DNA from: Spongorhabdus nitratireducens
Lineage (GTDB): Bacteria > Pseudomonadota > Gammaproteobacteria > Pseudomonadales > Endozoicomonadaceae
Direction: 5' to 3'
Assembly (NCBI GenBank): GCA_947387575.1
Contig: CANDOC010000005.1
Location: 310,001-374,000 of the forward strand
Length of the DNA stretch: 64,000 nucleotides
Part shown: positions 48,286 through 59,082 of the stretch, in pieces
Layout: each line of letters opens with the position of its first letter
Numbering within the stretch: position 1 is the first letter of the stretch
The notes under the pieces: model-generated
Database searches by the model: none
What the model was told of the DNA's origin: nothing
The model's input: the letters and a program-made list of their open reading frames with translations, nothing else
Made by a program: the position numbers and the translations under genes

Positions 48286-48372
48286 TTTAATCAAGTTGAA
48301 TATTTGATCTAAAGGGCAGGTTTACAAATTCTGGTTCTGTAGTCTCAGGGTTCAGGGTTTCGATTTTAAGTG

Positions 48373-48448
48373 GTGGGCGTAGCTCAGTTGGTAGAGCTCA
48401 GGATTGTGACTCCTGCGGTCGTGGGTTCGACTCCCATCGTCCACCCCA
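48373..48448 (+). tRNA. tRNA-His (GTG)
   Basis: Acceptor GTGGGCG pairs with CGTCCAC. The base before (48372) is G and the discriminator is C, the G-1:C73 pair that marks tRNA-His. The loop TTGTGAC gives GTG. CCA encoded. Confidence 0.96.
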
Positions 48449-48469
48449 CTTAATTTTCTTGCAGAATAT

Positions 48470-48554
48470 GCGGAAGTGGTGGAATTGGTAGACACGCTGG
48501 TTTTAGGTACCAGTGCCGAAAGGCGTGAGAGTTCGAGTCTCTCTTTCCGCACCA
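48470..48554 (+). tRNA. tRNA-Leu (TAG)
   Basis: 85 bases with the long variable arm of class II tRNAs (TGCCGAAAGGCGT). Acceptor GCGGAAG pairs with CTTTCCGC. The loop TTTAGGT gives TAG. CCA encoded. Confidence 0.96.
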
Positions 48555-48613
48555 GTTCTGTATTCAAAATTAAGTGAAATGTCAGTAACTGCTGGCATTA
48601 AAAATTGCATATT

Positions 48614-48648
48614 AAACGGGGATAAGCATCGCTTATCCCCGTTTTTTG
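48614..48648 (+). terminator. terminator of the tRNA cluster
   Basis: AAACGGGGATAAGC (48614-48627) pairs perfectly with GCTTATCCCCGTTT (48631-48644), followed by more T's. The remaining bases to 48881 hold the tig promoter region and no gene. Confidence 0.92.
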
Positions 48649-48881
48649 CATCTGGGTTCCACGTGATTCGAGCAGATTTGGCTGATTTCGGGTTGCGTAA
48701 AGGGCCCTTGTTTGCGGGTTGTCGCGCTGCTGTAACGGTATTGCGATGATCTTGTAGACCCTGTTTCCACCTATTTATGAAATAGGGTCATCAAATAGCC
48801 TGAACAGAGTATTGCAACAACAAATAATCTGCTAGGCTATTGCGCTTTCGTTTAGAGATACTCGGTTTTTGAGGATTTCCC

Positions 48882-50240
48882 ATGCAAGTTTCCCTTGAAA
48901 CGACCTCCGGCCTGGAACGCCGCCTGACCATCACGGTGCCCGCTGACCGGATCGAATCCGCAGTGAACAAGCGGCTCCAGCAGTTGGCCAAGGACGTGCG
49001 TCTGGACGGTTTTCGTCCCGGCAAAGTGCCGTTCAAGGTGGTTAAGCGTCGCTACGGTGCCGGTGCCCGCCAGGAAGTTCTGGGTGATGTTATCCAGTCT
49101 TCTTTCGTTGAAGCAGTAACTCAGGAGAAACTGAATCCTGCTGGTGCTCCGTCCGTAGAACCCCGGGTATCCGAGCAGGGCAAGGACTTTGAGTACATTG
49201 CTACCTTTGAAGTATACCCGGAAATCGAACTGGGTGACTTTACTGCCATTACTGTAGAGAAGCCGGTTGCAGAAGTTGTTGATGCTGACATCGACACCAT
49301 GCTGACCACCCTGCGTGAGCAGAACAAACAGTGGAATGAAGTTGAGCGCGAAGCTGCTGAAGGCGACCGCGTAACTATCGACTTCAAGGGCTCCATCGAC
49401 GGCGAAGAGTTCGAAGGTGGCGCTGCTGAAGGTAACGTCCTGGAACTGGGCTCAGGCCGCATGATTCCTGGTTTTGAAGATGGCATCGCCGGCATGAAAG
49501 CTGACGAAGAAAAAACCATCACCGTAACCTTCCCGGAAGACTACCAGGCTGAAAACCTGAAAGGTAAAGAAGCCCAGTTTGCGATCAAACTGCACAAGGT
49601 AGAAGAGTCCGCTCTGCCTGAAATGAACGAAGAGTTCTTCAAGCAGTTCGGTATCGATGAAGCGACTGAAGAAAACTTCCGCGCTGAAGTTCGCAAGAAC
49701 ATGGAGCGTGAACTGAAGCAGGCAGTACGTAACAAGGTCAAGAACCAGGTTATGGACGGCGTACTGGAAGTGAACGAACTGGACGTACCGAAAGCACTGG
49801 TAAGCCAGGAAGTTGACCGTCTGCGTGAACAGGCTGTTCAGCAGTGGGGCGGTGCCCAGAGTGGTATGGACGCTTCCAAACTGCCGGCTGAACTGTTCGA
49901 GAAAGACGCTGAGCGTCGTGTAGCTCTGGGCCTGCTGGTGGGTGAGATCATCCGCGAGAAGGAGCTGAAGGCTGACGAAGATCGTGTTCGCGTAATGATC
50001 GAAGAGATTGCTTCCGCTTACCAGAAGCCGGAAGAGGTTGTTGAATGGTACTACGGTAACCAGCAGCAGCTTTCTCAGGTACAGAATGTTGTACTGGAAG
50101 ATCAGGTTGTGGATACTATTCTTGAAGCCGCTCAGGTCAGCGATGTAACCTGTAGCTATGAAGAAGCGATCCGTCCGGCCCAGCCAAAGGCTGAAGCTGA
50201 AGAAGAAGTTGCTGAAGAAGCAGCTGAATCCGAAGCTTGA
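48882..50240 (+). CDS. tig: trigger factor
   Basis: Ribosome-bound chaperone of 452 residues. The ribosome-docking loop GFRPGKVP is at 43-50. The FKBP-type isomerase domain is at about 160-250 ([31 protein letters not shown]). The helical C-terminal arms follow, ending in a long acidic Ala/Glu tail. Codon use is highly biased, as expected of an abundant protein. It heads the tig-clpP-clpX-lon-hupB-ppiD block. Confidence 0.98.
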   Translation: MQVSLETTSGLERRLTITVPADRIESAVNKRLQQLAKDVRLDGFRPGKVPFKVVKRRYGAGARQEVLGDVIQSSFVEAVTQEKLNPAGAPSVEPRVSEQGKDFEYIATFEVYPEIELGDFTAITVEKPVAEVVDADIDTMLTTLREQNKQWNEVEREAAEGDRVTIDFKGSIDGEEFEGGAAEGNVLELGSGRMIPGFEDGIAGMKADEEKTITVTFPEDYQAENLKGKEAQFAIKLHKVEESALPEMNEEFFKQFGIDEATEENFRAEVRKNMERELKQAVRNKVKNQVMDGVLEVNELDVPKALVSQEVDRLREQAVQQWGGAQSGMDASKLPAELFEKDAERRVALGLLVGEIIREKELKADEDRVRVMIEEIASAYQKPEEVVEWYYGNQQQLSQVQNVVLEDQVVDTILEAAQVSDVTCSYEEAIRPAQPKAEAEEEVAEEAAESEA

Positions 50241-50265
50241 TCACCGGCGCGGAATGATGCTTGCG

Positions 50266-50292
50266 GGCATGGCTCTTTGAGTCATGCCTTCT
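50266..50292 (+). terminator. hairpin between tig and clpP
   Basis: GGCATGGCTC (50266-50275) pairs with GAGTCATGCC (50279-50288), ten pairs with one G-U and a three-base loop. The tail TTCTCTT is weak. It would bury an ATG at 50284, which argues for the clpP start at 50320. Confidence 0.6.
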
Positions 50293-50319
50293 CTTGATCA
50301 AGGAGTTGACACAAACGCT

Positions 50320-50955
50320 ATGAATTCCGTGCGACATCAGGGGTCACTTGACGTGACCAACTCTGGCCTAGTTCCCATCGTTGTTGAGCAGTCTGCGCGC
50401 GGCGAACGTTCCTACGATATCTATTCCCGACTGCTGAAAGAACGAGTGATTTTCCTTGTGGGTCAGGTTGAAGACCACATGGCGAATCTGATCGTGGCTC
50501 AGCTGCTGTTTCTCGAATCAGAGAATCCTGACAAGGATATTCACCTCTATATCAACTCTCCGGGCGGTTCTGTAACTGCAGGCATGGCAATCTATGACAC
50601 CATGCAGTTTATCAAGCCCAATGTCAGCACCATGTGTATTGGTCAAGCCGCCAGTATGGGCGCGCTGTTGCTGGCTGCCGGTGCTGAAGGCAAGCGTTAC
50701 TGCCTGCCACACTCCCGGGTGATGATTCACCAGCCACTGGGTGGTTTCCAGGGCCAGGCATCCGATATCGAGATCCATGCCAAGGAAATTCTGACTATCA
50801 AGTCCAAGCTGAACAATGTGCTTGCACACCATACCGGTCAGCCACTGGATGTGATTGAGCGTGATACCGACCGTGATAATTTCATGGATGCCGAGCAGGC
50901 CGTGAAATATGGTCTGGTCGACAAGGCGCTGGATCGCCGGATCATGGAAAGCTGA
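50320..50955 (+). CDS. clpP: ATP-dependent Clp protease proteolytic subunit
   Basis: Serine protease that forms a double heptamer ring with ClpX or ClpA. Catalytic Ser112 is in [11 protein letters not shown], His137 in HSRVMIHQP, and the Asp is in the DTDRDNFM region. YINSPGGSV forms the oxyanion strand. The start is chosen at 50320 (211 residues). AGGAG lies 14 bases before, longer than ideal; ATG 50284 would add 12 residues but lies in a hairpin. The propeptide is removed in the mature enzyme. Confidence 0.96.
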   Translation: MNSVRHQGSLDVTNSGLVPIVVEQSARGERSYDIYSRLLKERVIFLVGQVEDHMANLIVAQLLFLESENPDKDIHLYINSPGGSVTAGMAIYDTMQFIKPNVSTMCIGQAASMGALLLAAGAEGKRYCLPHSRVMIHQPLGGFQGQASDIEIHAKEILTIKSKLNNVLAHHTGQPLDVIERDTDRDNFMDAEQAVKYGLVDKALDRRIMES

Positions 50956-51237
50956 TCCGGTATTGAACCATTCGGATTCTTGTTGCTCTTAATGTGTATA
51001 CGCTGAGATATGTGTAAATAAGGGTGATGAGGGTCCGGCCCTTTCTTCTGATAGCTGATTTTAACGATTAACAAAAGCACCGCTGTGGTGCCTTGCTTTC
51101 AGCGGCATGATGCACTGCAAGCCGCACAGATGTGTGGGCAGGATGCCCTGTATGCCTGTCACTCGATGTCAGGAAAGACAGCCAGCCCGACCCTCCCGAC
51201 CTGACGGGAAATTATCTGTAAAAAATGTGCTCAATAC

Positions 51238-51264
51238 TTGAAAACTCCAGATAATACCTGCATC
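51238..51264 (+). promoter_or_regulatory. sigma-32-like heat-shock promoter before clpX
   Basis: CTTGAAA (51238-51244), 13 bases, then CCTGCAT (51258-51264) resembles the RpoH pattern CTTGAAA-N13/14-CCCCAT. It is about 60 bases before the clpX ATG. The rest of 50956-51326 shows no gene. Confidence 0.5.
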
Positions 51265-51326
51265 TTTGTGCTTAAGATGATCTTTGTTCTTAAGATAAAG
51301 AGTACCTACTCGAACAGGGTAAGCGA

Positions 51327-52628
51327 ATGACAGACCAAACCACCGGCAAGGGTGATGATAGCGGAAAATTGCTGTACTGCTCATTTTGTGGCAAGAGCCA
51401 GCACGAAGTCCGTAAACTGATTGCCGGTCCTTCTGTTTTCATTTGTGACGAGTGCGTTGACCTCTGTAACGATATTATTCGCGAAGAAGTTCAGGAAGCA
51501 GCGCCCGAGTCCAGTGGCGACCGTCTGCCGGTGCCGCGTGAAATCAAAGCCATTCTGGATGACTATGTCATCGGTCAGCAGCAGGCCAAGAAAGTTCTTT
51601 CTGTTGCTGTTTACAACCATTACAAGCGCCTGCGTTCCGGCGATAAAGCCAAAAAAGAAGATGTGGAACTGGGCAAGAGTAATATTCTGCTGATTGGCCC
51701 TACCGGTAGCGGCAAGACCCTGCTGGCTGAAACTCTGGCCCGACTGCTGAATGTTCCCTTTACCATTGCTGACGCCACCACTCTGACCGAAGCCGGTTAT
51801 GTCGGTGAGGACGTCGAAAATATTATTCAGAAACTGCTGCAGAAGTGTGACTACGAAGTCGAAAAAGCGCAGCAGGGTATTGTGTATATCGATGAAATCG
51901 ACAAGATTTCACGCAAGTCCGACAACCCGTCCATCACTCGTGATGTGTCCGGTGAGGGCGTACAGCAGGCGCTGCTGAAGCTGATTGAAGGCACTGTTGC
52001 CTCGGTTCCGCCACAGGGCGGTCGCAAGCATCCGCAGCAGGAGTTCCTGCAGGTTGATACCTCCAATATCCTGTTTATCTGTGGTGGCGCCTTCGCAGGC
52101 CTGGACAAGCTGATTCGTGCCCGCTCCGAGAAGGGTGGTATCGGTTTCTCTGCCGAAGTGAAGAGCAAGGACGAGAACAAGAGTGTTGGTGAAGCCTTCC
52201 GTGACGTAGAGCCGGAAGATCTGGTCAAGTTCGGTCTGATTCCCGAATTTGTCGGTCGTCTGCCGGTTATTGCCACACTGGAAGAGCTGGACGAGGAAGC
52301 GCTGGTCCGGATTCTGACCGAGCCGAAAAACTCGCTTACACGCCAGTACAACCGCTTGTTCGAGATGGAAGATGTTGCCATCGACTTCCGCGACGAAGCC
52401 CTGCGCGCTGTTGCCCGCAAGGCGATGGAGCGGAAAACCGGCGCCCGCGGCCTGCGTTCCATTCTGGAAAATGTGCTGCTGAATACCATGTATGACATCC
52501 CTTCCGAGGATAAAGTGTCTAAAGTGGTAATCGATGCGTCTGTGATTAAAGGTGATTCCGAGCCGCTGCTGATTTATGAAAATAATGAACCTCAGCAACG
52601 TGCATTGCCGGATGATGCCGGAGCCTGA
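51327..52628 (+). CDS. clpX: ClpX unfoldase
   Basis: AAA+ unfoldase of 433 residues that feeds ClpP. The zinc-binding domain has Cys18, Cys21, Cys40 and Cys43 (CSFC ... CDEC). Walker A is GPTGSGKT at 124-131, Walker B is VYIDEIDKI, and the ClpP-binding IGF-type loop segment KGGIGFSAE and the pore GYVGEDVE are intact. It follows clpP with its own heat-shock-like promoter. Confidence 0.98.
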   Translation: MTDQTTGKGDDSGKLLYCSFCGKSQHEVRKLIAGPSVFICDECVDLCNDIIREEVQEAAPESSGDRLPVPREIKAILDDYVIGQQQAKKVLSVAVYNHYKRLRSGDKAKKEDVELGKSNILLIGPTGSGKTLLAETLARLLNVPFTIADATTLTEAGYVGEDVENIIQKLLQKCDYEVEKAQQGIVYIDEIDKISRKSDNPSITRDVSGEGVQQALLKLIEGTVASVPPQGGRKHPQQEFLQVDTSNILFICGGAFAGLDKLIRARSEKGGIGFSAEVKSKDENKSVGEAFRDVEPEDLVKFGLIPEFVGRLPVIATLEELDEEALVRILTEPKNSLTRQYNRLFEMEDVAIDFRDEALRAVARKAMERKTGARGLRSILENVLLNTMYDIPSEDKVSKVVIDASVIKGDSEPLLIYENNEPQQRALPDDAGA

Positions 52629-52711
52629 ACGACGCCGGAGACTGAATGATGCTGGAACCTTGTAATTTGTAACACTTGGAGCCGGCAGATTTCATCACCA
52701 GGCTTTTATAC

Positions 52712-52740
52712 AAGGGGGCCTTTTATGGCCCCCTTTTTTT
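52712..52740 (+). terminator. terminator after clpX
   Basis: AAGGGGGCC (52712-52720) pairs with GGCCCCCTT (52727-52735), followed by a T-run to 52740. Confidence 0.92.
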
Positions 52741-52877
52741 CAAAAAGACAAACCCTGAGTACCCAACGTAACTGAACCTTTTGTGTCAACAGAATGCGCC
52801 GGATAGCTGTGTACTTGTTTTTCGCCGGTGCTTCAGACCAATAGCCAGAAAACTGTTTAAGCAGGGGGTGATTTATC

Positions 52878-55316
52878 ATGGATATAAAGAAAGCAGGCCT
52901 GACGCCTGAGCAAATTGATTTGCCACTGCTGCCTTTGCGGGATGTAGTGGTCTATCCCCATATGGTGCTGCCCCTGTTTGTGGGGCGGGAGAAATCCATT
53001 CAAGCCCTGCAGGCCGCGCTGAAAGAAGGCAAGCGTATCCTGCTGGTGACCCAGCGTAATGCTCAGGATGACGACCCCGGTGCAGCCGAGCTGTATGAAG
53101 TGGGAACGGAAGTTGCGATTCTGCAACTGCTTAAATTGCCTGACGGCACAGTCAAGGTACTGGTAGAAGGCCAGAGCCGGGTTAAATTTACCCGTATTTA
53201 CGAGCACGATGATTATGTACGTGCCGAGGCGGGTTTGCTGCCGACTATCGGGATTCAGTCAGAAGAAGAGGCGCTCGTCACTTCGCTGATGTCCCAGTTT
53301 GAAAACTATGTCGAAACCAGCAAGAAAATCCCGCCTGAAGTTGTCTCCTCGGTTTCCGAAATTGAAGATCCGGAACGACTGGTTGATACCATTGCCGCTC
53401 ATCTCGGAGTAAGGGTCGAAGACAAGCAGAAGCTGCTTGAGCTGGATGATCTGACCGAGCGGCTGGAACATCTGCTGGGGCTGATGGCCAGCGACCTGGA
53501 TCTGTTGCAGGTCGAAAAGCGTATCCGTGGCCGGGTCAAGAAGCAGATGGAGCGCAGCCAGCGCGAGTACTATCTGAATGAGCAGATGAAGGCCATTCAG
53601 AAAGAACTGGGCGATATGGAAGAAGCGCCCGGTGAGCTGGATGCACTGCAGGCCAAGATCGATGAAGCGGGTATGACCGAAGAGGCCCGGGACAAAGCCC
53701 AGGCCGAGCTGAACAAGCTGAAATCCATGTCTCCGATGTCAGCCGAAGCCACAGTTGTCCGCGGTTATATCGACTGGATGATCAGTGTGCCGTGGAAAGA
53801 GCGCAGCAAGGTCAGACACGACCTGAAGCGTGCCGACAAGGTGCTGGAAGAAGATCACTACGGCCTGTCTGAAGTCAAAGACCGGATTCTGGAATACCTT
53901 GCTGTTCAGAAGCGGGTACGCAAGCTGAAAGGCCCGGTGCTGTGTCTGGTTGGACCTCCGGGGGTTGGTAAAACTTCTCTGGGACAATCCATTGCCCGTG
54001 CAACCAATCGCAAGTATGTGCGAATGGCACTGGGTGGTGTTCGGGATGAAGCTGAAATACGCGGCCACCGTCGTACCTATATCGGTTCCATGCCGGGCAA
54101 ACTGATTCAGAAAATGTCCCGTGCCGCAGTGCGCAACCCGCTGTTCCTGCTGGATGAAATCGACAAGATGGGTTCCGATATGCGTGGTGATCCGGCATCC
54201 GCACTGCTGGAAGTACTGGACCCGGAGCAGAACAGCAGCTTCAGCGACCACTATCTGGAAGTGGATTATGACTTGTCAGATGTGATGTTTGTCTGCACGT
54301 CCAACTCCATGAATATTCCGGCGCCACTGCTGGACCGGATGGAAGTGATTCGAATCCCGGGATACACTGAAGACGAAAAACTGAATATTGCTATCCGTTA
54401 CCTGATCCCGAAGCAGATGAAGAGCTGCGGCCTGAAGAAGGATGAGGTAAAGGTTCAGGACGATGCGGTAATGGATATTATTCGTTACTACACCCGTGAA
54501 GCCGGTGTCCGTAGCCTCGAGCGTGAGATCGCCAAGGTTTGCCGTAAGGTTGTCAAGGAACATGCACTGGACAAGGTTGAGCACAAGGGTGCGATCACTC
54601 CTGAGCTGCTCGAGCATTATCTTGGCGTGCGCAAGTACAAGTATGGTCTGGCGGAAGAGCAGGACCAGGTAGGTCAGGTGACCGGTCTGGCCTGGACCGA
54701 GGTCGGTGGTGAGCTGCTGGTGATTGAGGCTGCTGCAGTACCAGGCAAGGGTCGTCATACCACCACCGGTTCGCTGGGTGATGTAATGAAAGAATCCATC
54801 CAGGCCGCGCTGACAGTTGTCCGTAGTCGTGCAGATAGTCTCGGTATTACGGCAGATTTCCATGAGAAACAGGATCTGCACATTCACGTGCCGGAAGGTG
54901 CAACACCCAAAGATGGCCCGAGTGCCGGTATCGGTATGTGCACCGCCATGGTTTCTGTTCTGACAGGCATTCCTGTGCGCTCGACTGTGGCGATGACCGG
55001 GGAAATTACCCTGCGTGGGCAAGTGCTGGCGATTGGTGGCCTGAAAGAGAAGCTGCTGGCTGCGCATCGCGGTGGCATCGAGACAGTTATTATTCCTCAG
55101 GAAAATGTCCGCGACTTGAAAGAAATTCCTGACAACATCAAGGAAGATCTGGATATCAAGCCGGTGCAGTGGATTGATGAAGTGCTGGAAATTGCTCTGA
55201 GTTACCAGCCTGAACCAGTGGATAGTGATACAAAAGTCACAATTAAGAAAAAAACCACTGGCGAAGCACACGAGCAAAATCAGGACGAAAGTGCTGAAAG
55301 AGTCAGCACACATTGA
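52878..55316 (+). CDS. lon: Lon ATP-dependent protease
   Basis: Cytosolic AAA+ protease of 812 residues. The N-terminal substrate domain starts near [15 protein letters not shown]. Walker A is GPPGVGKT at 359-366 and Walker B is FLLDEIDK. The Ser/Lys dyad is Ser682 (KDGPSAG) and Lys725 (GLKEKLLAA). The length is slightly above E. coli's 784 because of a polar C-terminal tail. Typical position between clpX and hupB. ATG 52878 is preceded by GGGGGTG. Confidence 0.98.
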   Translation: MDIKKAGLTPEQIDLPLLPLRDVVVYPHMVLPLFVGREKSIQALQAALKEGKRILLVTQRNAQDDDPGAAELYEVGTEVAILQLLKLPDGTVKVLVEGQSRVKFTRIYEHDDYVRAEAGLLPTIGIQSEEEALVTSLMSQFENYVETSKKIPPEVVSSVSEIEDPERLVDTIAAHLGVRVEDKQKLLELDDLTERLEHLLGLMASDLDLLQVEKRIRGRVKKQMERSQREYYLNEQMKAIQKELGDMEEAPGELDALQAKIDEAGMTEEARDKAQAELNKLKSMSPMSAEATVVRGYIDWMISVPWKERSKVRHDLKRADKVLEEDHYGLSEVKDRILEYLAVQKRVRKLKGPVLCLVGPPGVGKTSLGQSIARATNRKYVRMALGGVRDEAEIRGHRRTYIGSMPGKLIQKMSRAAVRNPLFLLDEIDKMGSDMRGDPASALLEVLDPEQNSSFSDHYLEVDYDLSDVMFVCTSNSMNIPAPLLDRMEVIRIPGYTEDEKLNIAIRYLIPKQMKSCGLKKDEVKVQDDAVMDIIRYYTREAGVRSLEREIAKVCRKVVKEHALDKVEHKGAITPELLEHYLGVRKYKYGLAEEQDQVGQVTGLAWTEVGGELLVIEAAAVPGKGRHTTTGSLGDVMKESIQAALTVVRSRADSLGITADFHEKQDLHIHVPEGATPKDGPSAGIGMCTAMVSVLTGIPVRSTVAMTGEITLRGQVLAIGGLKEKLLAAHRGGIETVIIPQENVRDLKEIPDNIKEDLDIKPVQWIDEVLEIALSYQPEPVDSDTKVTIKKKTTGEAHEQNQDESAERVSTH

Positions 55317-55322
55317 TAAAAT

Positions 55323-55362
55323 GCCCGCAAACCCACGGTTTTTCTGGGATTGCGGGCTTGTT
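55323..55362 (+). terminator. hairpin after lon
   Basis: GCCCGCAA (55323-55330) pairs with TTGCGGGC (55350-55357), and CCCA with TGGG inside. Only a short T-rich tail (TTGTTC), so a moderate terminator. Confidence 0.55.
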
Positions 55363-55633
55363 CAGCTTGACAGTGTTTTCGGGTGGCTGGTATAAATTCG
55401 ATTCGCTCTACTGCATTCCTTATTGCGCAGCTGTTAAGAGTTTTCAGATCTTTACCTATATCTGTAAACCCAAGACTGATGTCGTTGTGCCGGTTTGTAT
55501 GGAATACCTGAGCAAACCTTTTCCAGCGTACAGACCCTTGGCTGTCAAAGTAAGCAAAGCACCTGACGCTTGTTGTTATTAACCACTGTTTTGGTGACAG
55601 GTAGCAAGAAGCATTCACATTAAGGGGATTAAA

Positions 55634-55909
55634 GTGAACAAATCTGAACTGATTGATGCAATTGCAGAATCTGCTGATCTGCCGAAAGCCGCTGCTGGCC
55701 GCGCACTGGATGCCGTTATTGAAAACGTCAGCGGTGCCCTGAAGAACGGCGAACAGGTTGTTCTGGTTGGTTTCGGTACTTTCTCTGTTAAAGATCGTGC
55801 TGCCCGTACCGGTCGTAACCCGCAGACTGGTGAGCCGATTGAAATTGCTGCTGCTAAAATCCCAAGCTTCAAGGCCGGTAAAGCCCTGAAGGATGCGGTA
55901 AACAGCTAA
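55634..55909 (+). CDS. hupB: DNA-binding protein HU-beta
   Basis: Nucleoid protein of 91 residues that bends DNA as a dimer. The whole HU fold is present ([49 protein letters not shown]). Start is GTG 55634 with AAGGGGATT upstream. Position between lon and ppiD as in most gammaproteobacteria. A terminator follows. Confidence 0.98.
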   Translation: MNKSELIDAIAESADLPKAAAGRALDAVIENVSGALKNGEQVVLVGFGTFSVKDRAARTGRNPQTGEPIEIAAAKIPSFKAGKALKDAVNS

Positions 55910-55992
55910 TTCATGATCCGGGGTAGTCTGGCGACTGCTGAACAAACTCCGTTCATAGCGGGATTGTAACTGGCAGAGCCGGATTATCTCAG

Positions 55993-56019
55993 AAAGCGCA
56001 TCTCAGGGTGCGCTTTTTT
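55993..56019 (+). terminator. terminator after hupB
   Basis: AAAGCGCA (55993-56000) pairs with TGCGCTTT (56009-56016) with a T-run. Confidence 0.85.
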
Positions 56020-56116
56020 ATTGTCGGAAGTTTATATATCGCATTTTATATGCAGTCTCCGTTAATCTTGTAATACTGTATGGATAACGTAGCGCAGACG
56101 TAGCTGAGGTTAATAT

Positions 56117-58003
56117 ATGCTGCAAACCATGAGGGAAAATGCACAGGGCTGGATCGCCAAGGTCGTCGTTGCCGTGATCGCATTTACTTTTGCCATTTTC
56201 GGTCTTGAGTCTCTGGCTCCCAATCCGGGCAACCCGACAGTTGCTTCCGTCAACGGTGACGATATCACCGAACAGCAGCTGTACCAGGCCATGGAGCAGC
56301 AGCGGCGCATGATGCAGCAGCGTTTTGGGGCGAACTTTGATCCGTCTTCTCTGGACGAAGCGATGCTGCGCCAGGCTGCACTGGATCAGCTTATCACCCG
56401 TACCCTGCTGACCCAGAGTATTACCGACGCCGGACTGGAAGTTTCCCAGGAATCCCTGGATAACCAGATCCGTAACACGCCGGTATTCCAGAATAATGGC
56501 CAGTTTGATCCGGACCGTTTCCAGGCAATGGTGCGTGGCGCCGGCATGACACCGCTTCAGTATCGTGCAGCCCTGAGAGAAGATCAGCTGGTAAATCAGC
56601 AGATGAGTGGTATCTCCGGTTCCGAGTTTGTGACTCAGGCAGAACTGAATACCCTGCTGAGCCTGCAGAACCAGAAACGTGATATTGCCTGGCTGACCCT
56701 GAACTTCGACAAGGCCCAGGCGGCTATCGAGGTTTCTGAAGAAGACGCCCGTCAATACTATGATGCGCGCAAGGAACAGTTCATGACACCGGAAACTGTT
56801 TCTGTCAGCTACATCGAGCTGAACCGTGAAGCTCTGCGTGACCAGGTTGATATCGATGAGAACGATGTCGAGCAGCGTTATCAGGCAATGGTTGCCGAGC
56901 TGGAAGCAGAACGTCTGCCTCAGGCTGCTATCGTGCTGGTTGAAACCAATGACGACCGTGATGAAAGTGCTGCCAAAGCCCGCGCTGACGAAGCCTATGC
57001 CAAGCTGCAGGCCGGTGATGACTTTGCAGCTGTAGCCATGGAATTTTCCGATGATGCTGCGTCTTCTACTGAAGGTGGCAACATTGGTGCGGTTGAAGAA
57101 GGTTTCTTCGGTGCTGCATTTGACGAAGCGCTGAGCGCACTGAAACCGGGTGAATTTTCCCAGCCGGTCAAGACCGAGTTCGGTTACCAGATTATTCGTC
57201 TGAACGGTTATGAATCCCAGAATATTCCGGCCTATGATGATGTCCGTGACGAGCTGGTGCAGGAAATTCAGGACAGCGAACTGGCGGGCCTGTTTGTAGA
57301 AAAGTCCCAGAAACTGGCAGATATCAGCTTCGAAGCAGCTGACCTGCAACAACCGGCTGAAGAGCTGGGTCTGACGATTCAGAAGACTGACCTGTTTGGC
57401 CGTAATGGTGGGGCTGAAGGTATTATTGCCAACCAAAAGGTTGTTGATGCAGCATTCTCTGATGATGTGCTGAGCCTGGGTGCCAACAGCGAAATCATCG
57501 AGCTGGACCCTGATCACATTATCGTGCTGCGTACTCGTGAGCATAACCAGCCGGAACAGCGTACATTTGAAGATGTACGTGACACTATCTTCGATTTGCA
57601 GCGTCGTGATATCGCAGGTGATGCACTGCAGCAGCAGGCCGAAAAACTGCAGCTGGCGCTGGAAAAAGGTGAGAGCCGTGACGCTATCGCTGTCGAAGCT
57701 GATGCCGAGTGGACTGCCCTGAGTGGTGCAGAGCGCTTCAGCAACGATGCACCTCAGCAGGTACTGCAGGAAGCCTTCCGTCTGCCGCATCCGCAGCAGA
57801 ATGGTGCCAGCTACGCTGTAGTTGAGCTGCCATCTTCCGATGTGGCGCTGGTTGCACTGACCAATGTTACTGCCGGTGAGGTTGATGCCGATCAGGCGGA
57901 CAACACCCGTCTGGCCCGTATCCTGGCTGTCGGTGAAGGACGTAACCTCTATAGCGAACTGCTGCGCGATCTGCGTGCAGAAGCAACTATCAAGATGAAG
58001 TGA
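56117..58003 (+). CDS. ppiD: periplasmic folding chaperone PpiD
   Basis: Inner-membrane-anchored chaperone of 628 residues near the Sec exit. One N-terminal membrane helix (VVVAVIAFTFAIFGLESL) is followed by a SurA-like N domain (VNGDDITEQQLYQAMEQQ). A parvulin domain lies at about 268-365 (FSDDAASSTEGGNIGAVEEG, FGYQIIRL), then a helical C-terminal part. PpiD parvulin is often inactive as an isomerase. Position after hupB is the standard one. A terminator follows. Confidence 0.96.
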   Translation: MLQTMRENAQGWIAKVVVAVIAFTFAIFGLESLAPNPGNPTVASVNGDDITEQQLYQAMEQQRRMMQQRFGANFDPSSLDEAMLRQAALDQLITRTLLTQSITDAGLEVSQESLDNQIRNTPVFQNNGQFDPDRFQAMVRGAGMTPLQYRAALREDQLVNQQMSGISGSEFVTQAELNTLLSLQNQKRDIAWLTLNFDKAQAAIEVSEEDARQYYDARKEQFMTPETVSVSYIELNREALRDQVDIDENDVEQRYQAMVAELEAERLPQAAIVLVETNDDRDESAAKARADEAYAKLQAGDDFAAVAMEFSDDAASSTEGGNIGAVEEGFFGAAFDEALSALKPGEFSQPVKTEFGYQIIRLNGYESQNIPAYDDVRDELVQEIQDSELAGLFVEKSQKLADISFEAADLQQPAEELGLTIQKTDLFGRNGGAEGIIANQKVVDAAFSDDVLSLGANSEIIELDPDHIIVLRTREHNQPEQRTFEDVRDTIFDLQRRDIAGDALQQQAEKLQLALEKGESRDAIAVEADAEWTALSGAERFSNDAPQQVLQEAFRLPHPQQNGASYAVVELPSSDVALVALTNVTAGEVDADQADNTRLARILAVGEGRNLYSELLRDLRAEATIKMK

Positions 58004-58075
58004 TGAAGTAAGGGACAGGATTTCCGGTAGATTGCAGTGCAGCCTGCCGGGTCTGATAACCTGCTTTTTCGGAAA

Positions 58076-58107
58076 GGCCGCCGATCCATGATCAGCGGCT
58101 TTTTTTG
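58076..58107 (+). terminator. terminator after ppiD
   Basis: GCCGCCGATC pairs with GATCAGCGGC with one mismatch, followed by seven T's before the UbiA-family gene. Confidence 0.8.
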
Positions 58108-58122
58108 TGATTAACAGAGACT

Positions 58123-58989
58123 ATGAAAATACTGGCTTCTTCTCCGGAAAAATACCGGCTGGGTCGAGCATTACGGCCGTTCTCCTACAGTGTGGCACTG
58201 ATTGTCTGCGGGCTGGGGGTAGCTCTGGCCTGGGCTCATGATCAGGGTGATATTGCACGCTCGATTGTGGTGGTGCTGACCGGTGTGCTGCTACAGGCCG
58301 CGGTTAACCTGTTTAATGATCATGCGGACCTGGATTACTGGCAGCCGCGCAAGGATGATACTGCCCGGCGGGTAGTGACGATGATCAAACTGAATACCCG
58401 TATCGCCATAATCTTTACCCTGCTGGGAATGGCGCTGGGTATCTGGCTGGTGACACAAGTAGGTTGGGAACTGTTTGCGCTGGGGCTGTTCGGGATTCTG
58501 GGTGGCTATGCCTATACTGGTAAGCCCTTTGAGTACAAGAACCATGGCATGGGTGTGCCGGCGGTGTTTGTCTTTACCGGGGTTCTGATGGTGGCCGGAG
58601 CTTACTATGCGGTTGCCAGAGAGTGGCATATTCAGGTGGTGCTACTGGCTGTGCCGGTCAGTCTGCTGTCATCGGCGCTGCTGCTGGCAAACGAGCTGCG
58701 TGACTTTAATGATGACAAGCTGGCGGGTATTGGTACTTTAACGGTGAAACTTGGCTGTACGCCGGCCAGAACCATTTATCTTTGCTGCTTGCTGTCGGTT
58801 ATACCGCTGAGCTTTATGTTTCACTGGATGGATATTTTGCCGGGCTGGTACTGGACTCTGCCCTCACTGCTGGTGTTGGTGCAACCATACAGAAAAGTCA
58901 TCAGCATGGAACAGTTACAGGAACTGCCACCGATGACCGGACGTTTCTTTATGGTGTTTGGTCTCGGGTTTATTGCGGCGGTATTCTGA
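58123..58989 (+). CDS. UbiA-family prenyltransferase, MenA-like
   Basis: Inner-membrane enzyme of 288 residues with about eight helices. The two Asp motifs for prenyl-diphosphate binding are visible: NLFNDHADLDYW near residue 63 and NELRDFNDDK near residue 191. It resembles MenA (1,4-dihydroxy-2-naphthoate prenyltransferase) more than UbiA. No other menaquinone gene is in the window, so the acceptor is not fixed. Stands alone after ppiD. Confidence 0.85.
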   Translation: MKILASSPEKYRLGRALRPFSYSVALIVCGLGVALAWAHDQGDIARSIVVVLTGVLLQAAVNLFNDHADLDYWQPRKDDTARRVVTMIKLNTRIAIIFTLLGMALGIWLVTQVGWELFALGLFGILGGYAYTGKPFEYKNHGMGVPAVFVFTGVLMVAGAYYAVAREWHIQVVLLAVPVSLLSSALLLANELRDFNDDKLAGIGTLTVKLGCTPARTIYLCCLLSVIPLSFMFHWMDILPGWYWTLPSLLVLVQPYRKVISMEQLQELPPMTGRFFMVFGLGFIAAVF

Positions 58990-59082
58990 GCAGCAGCAAA
59001 AAATCAAAATCGGTGACTAGGAAGAGGTTATGTAGTGAAAAACTGCATAACCTCTGAACGAACAATAAAACATCAACAGCTG

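Noticed and set aside
48352-48567. 71-residue minus-strand frame across two tRNAs
   Set aside because: Antisense of tRNA-His and tRNA-Leu; such frames give recurring false proteins.
56018-57790. 590-residue minus-strand frame
   Set aside because: Shadow of ppiD in codon-biased sequence.
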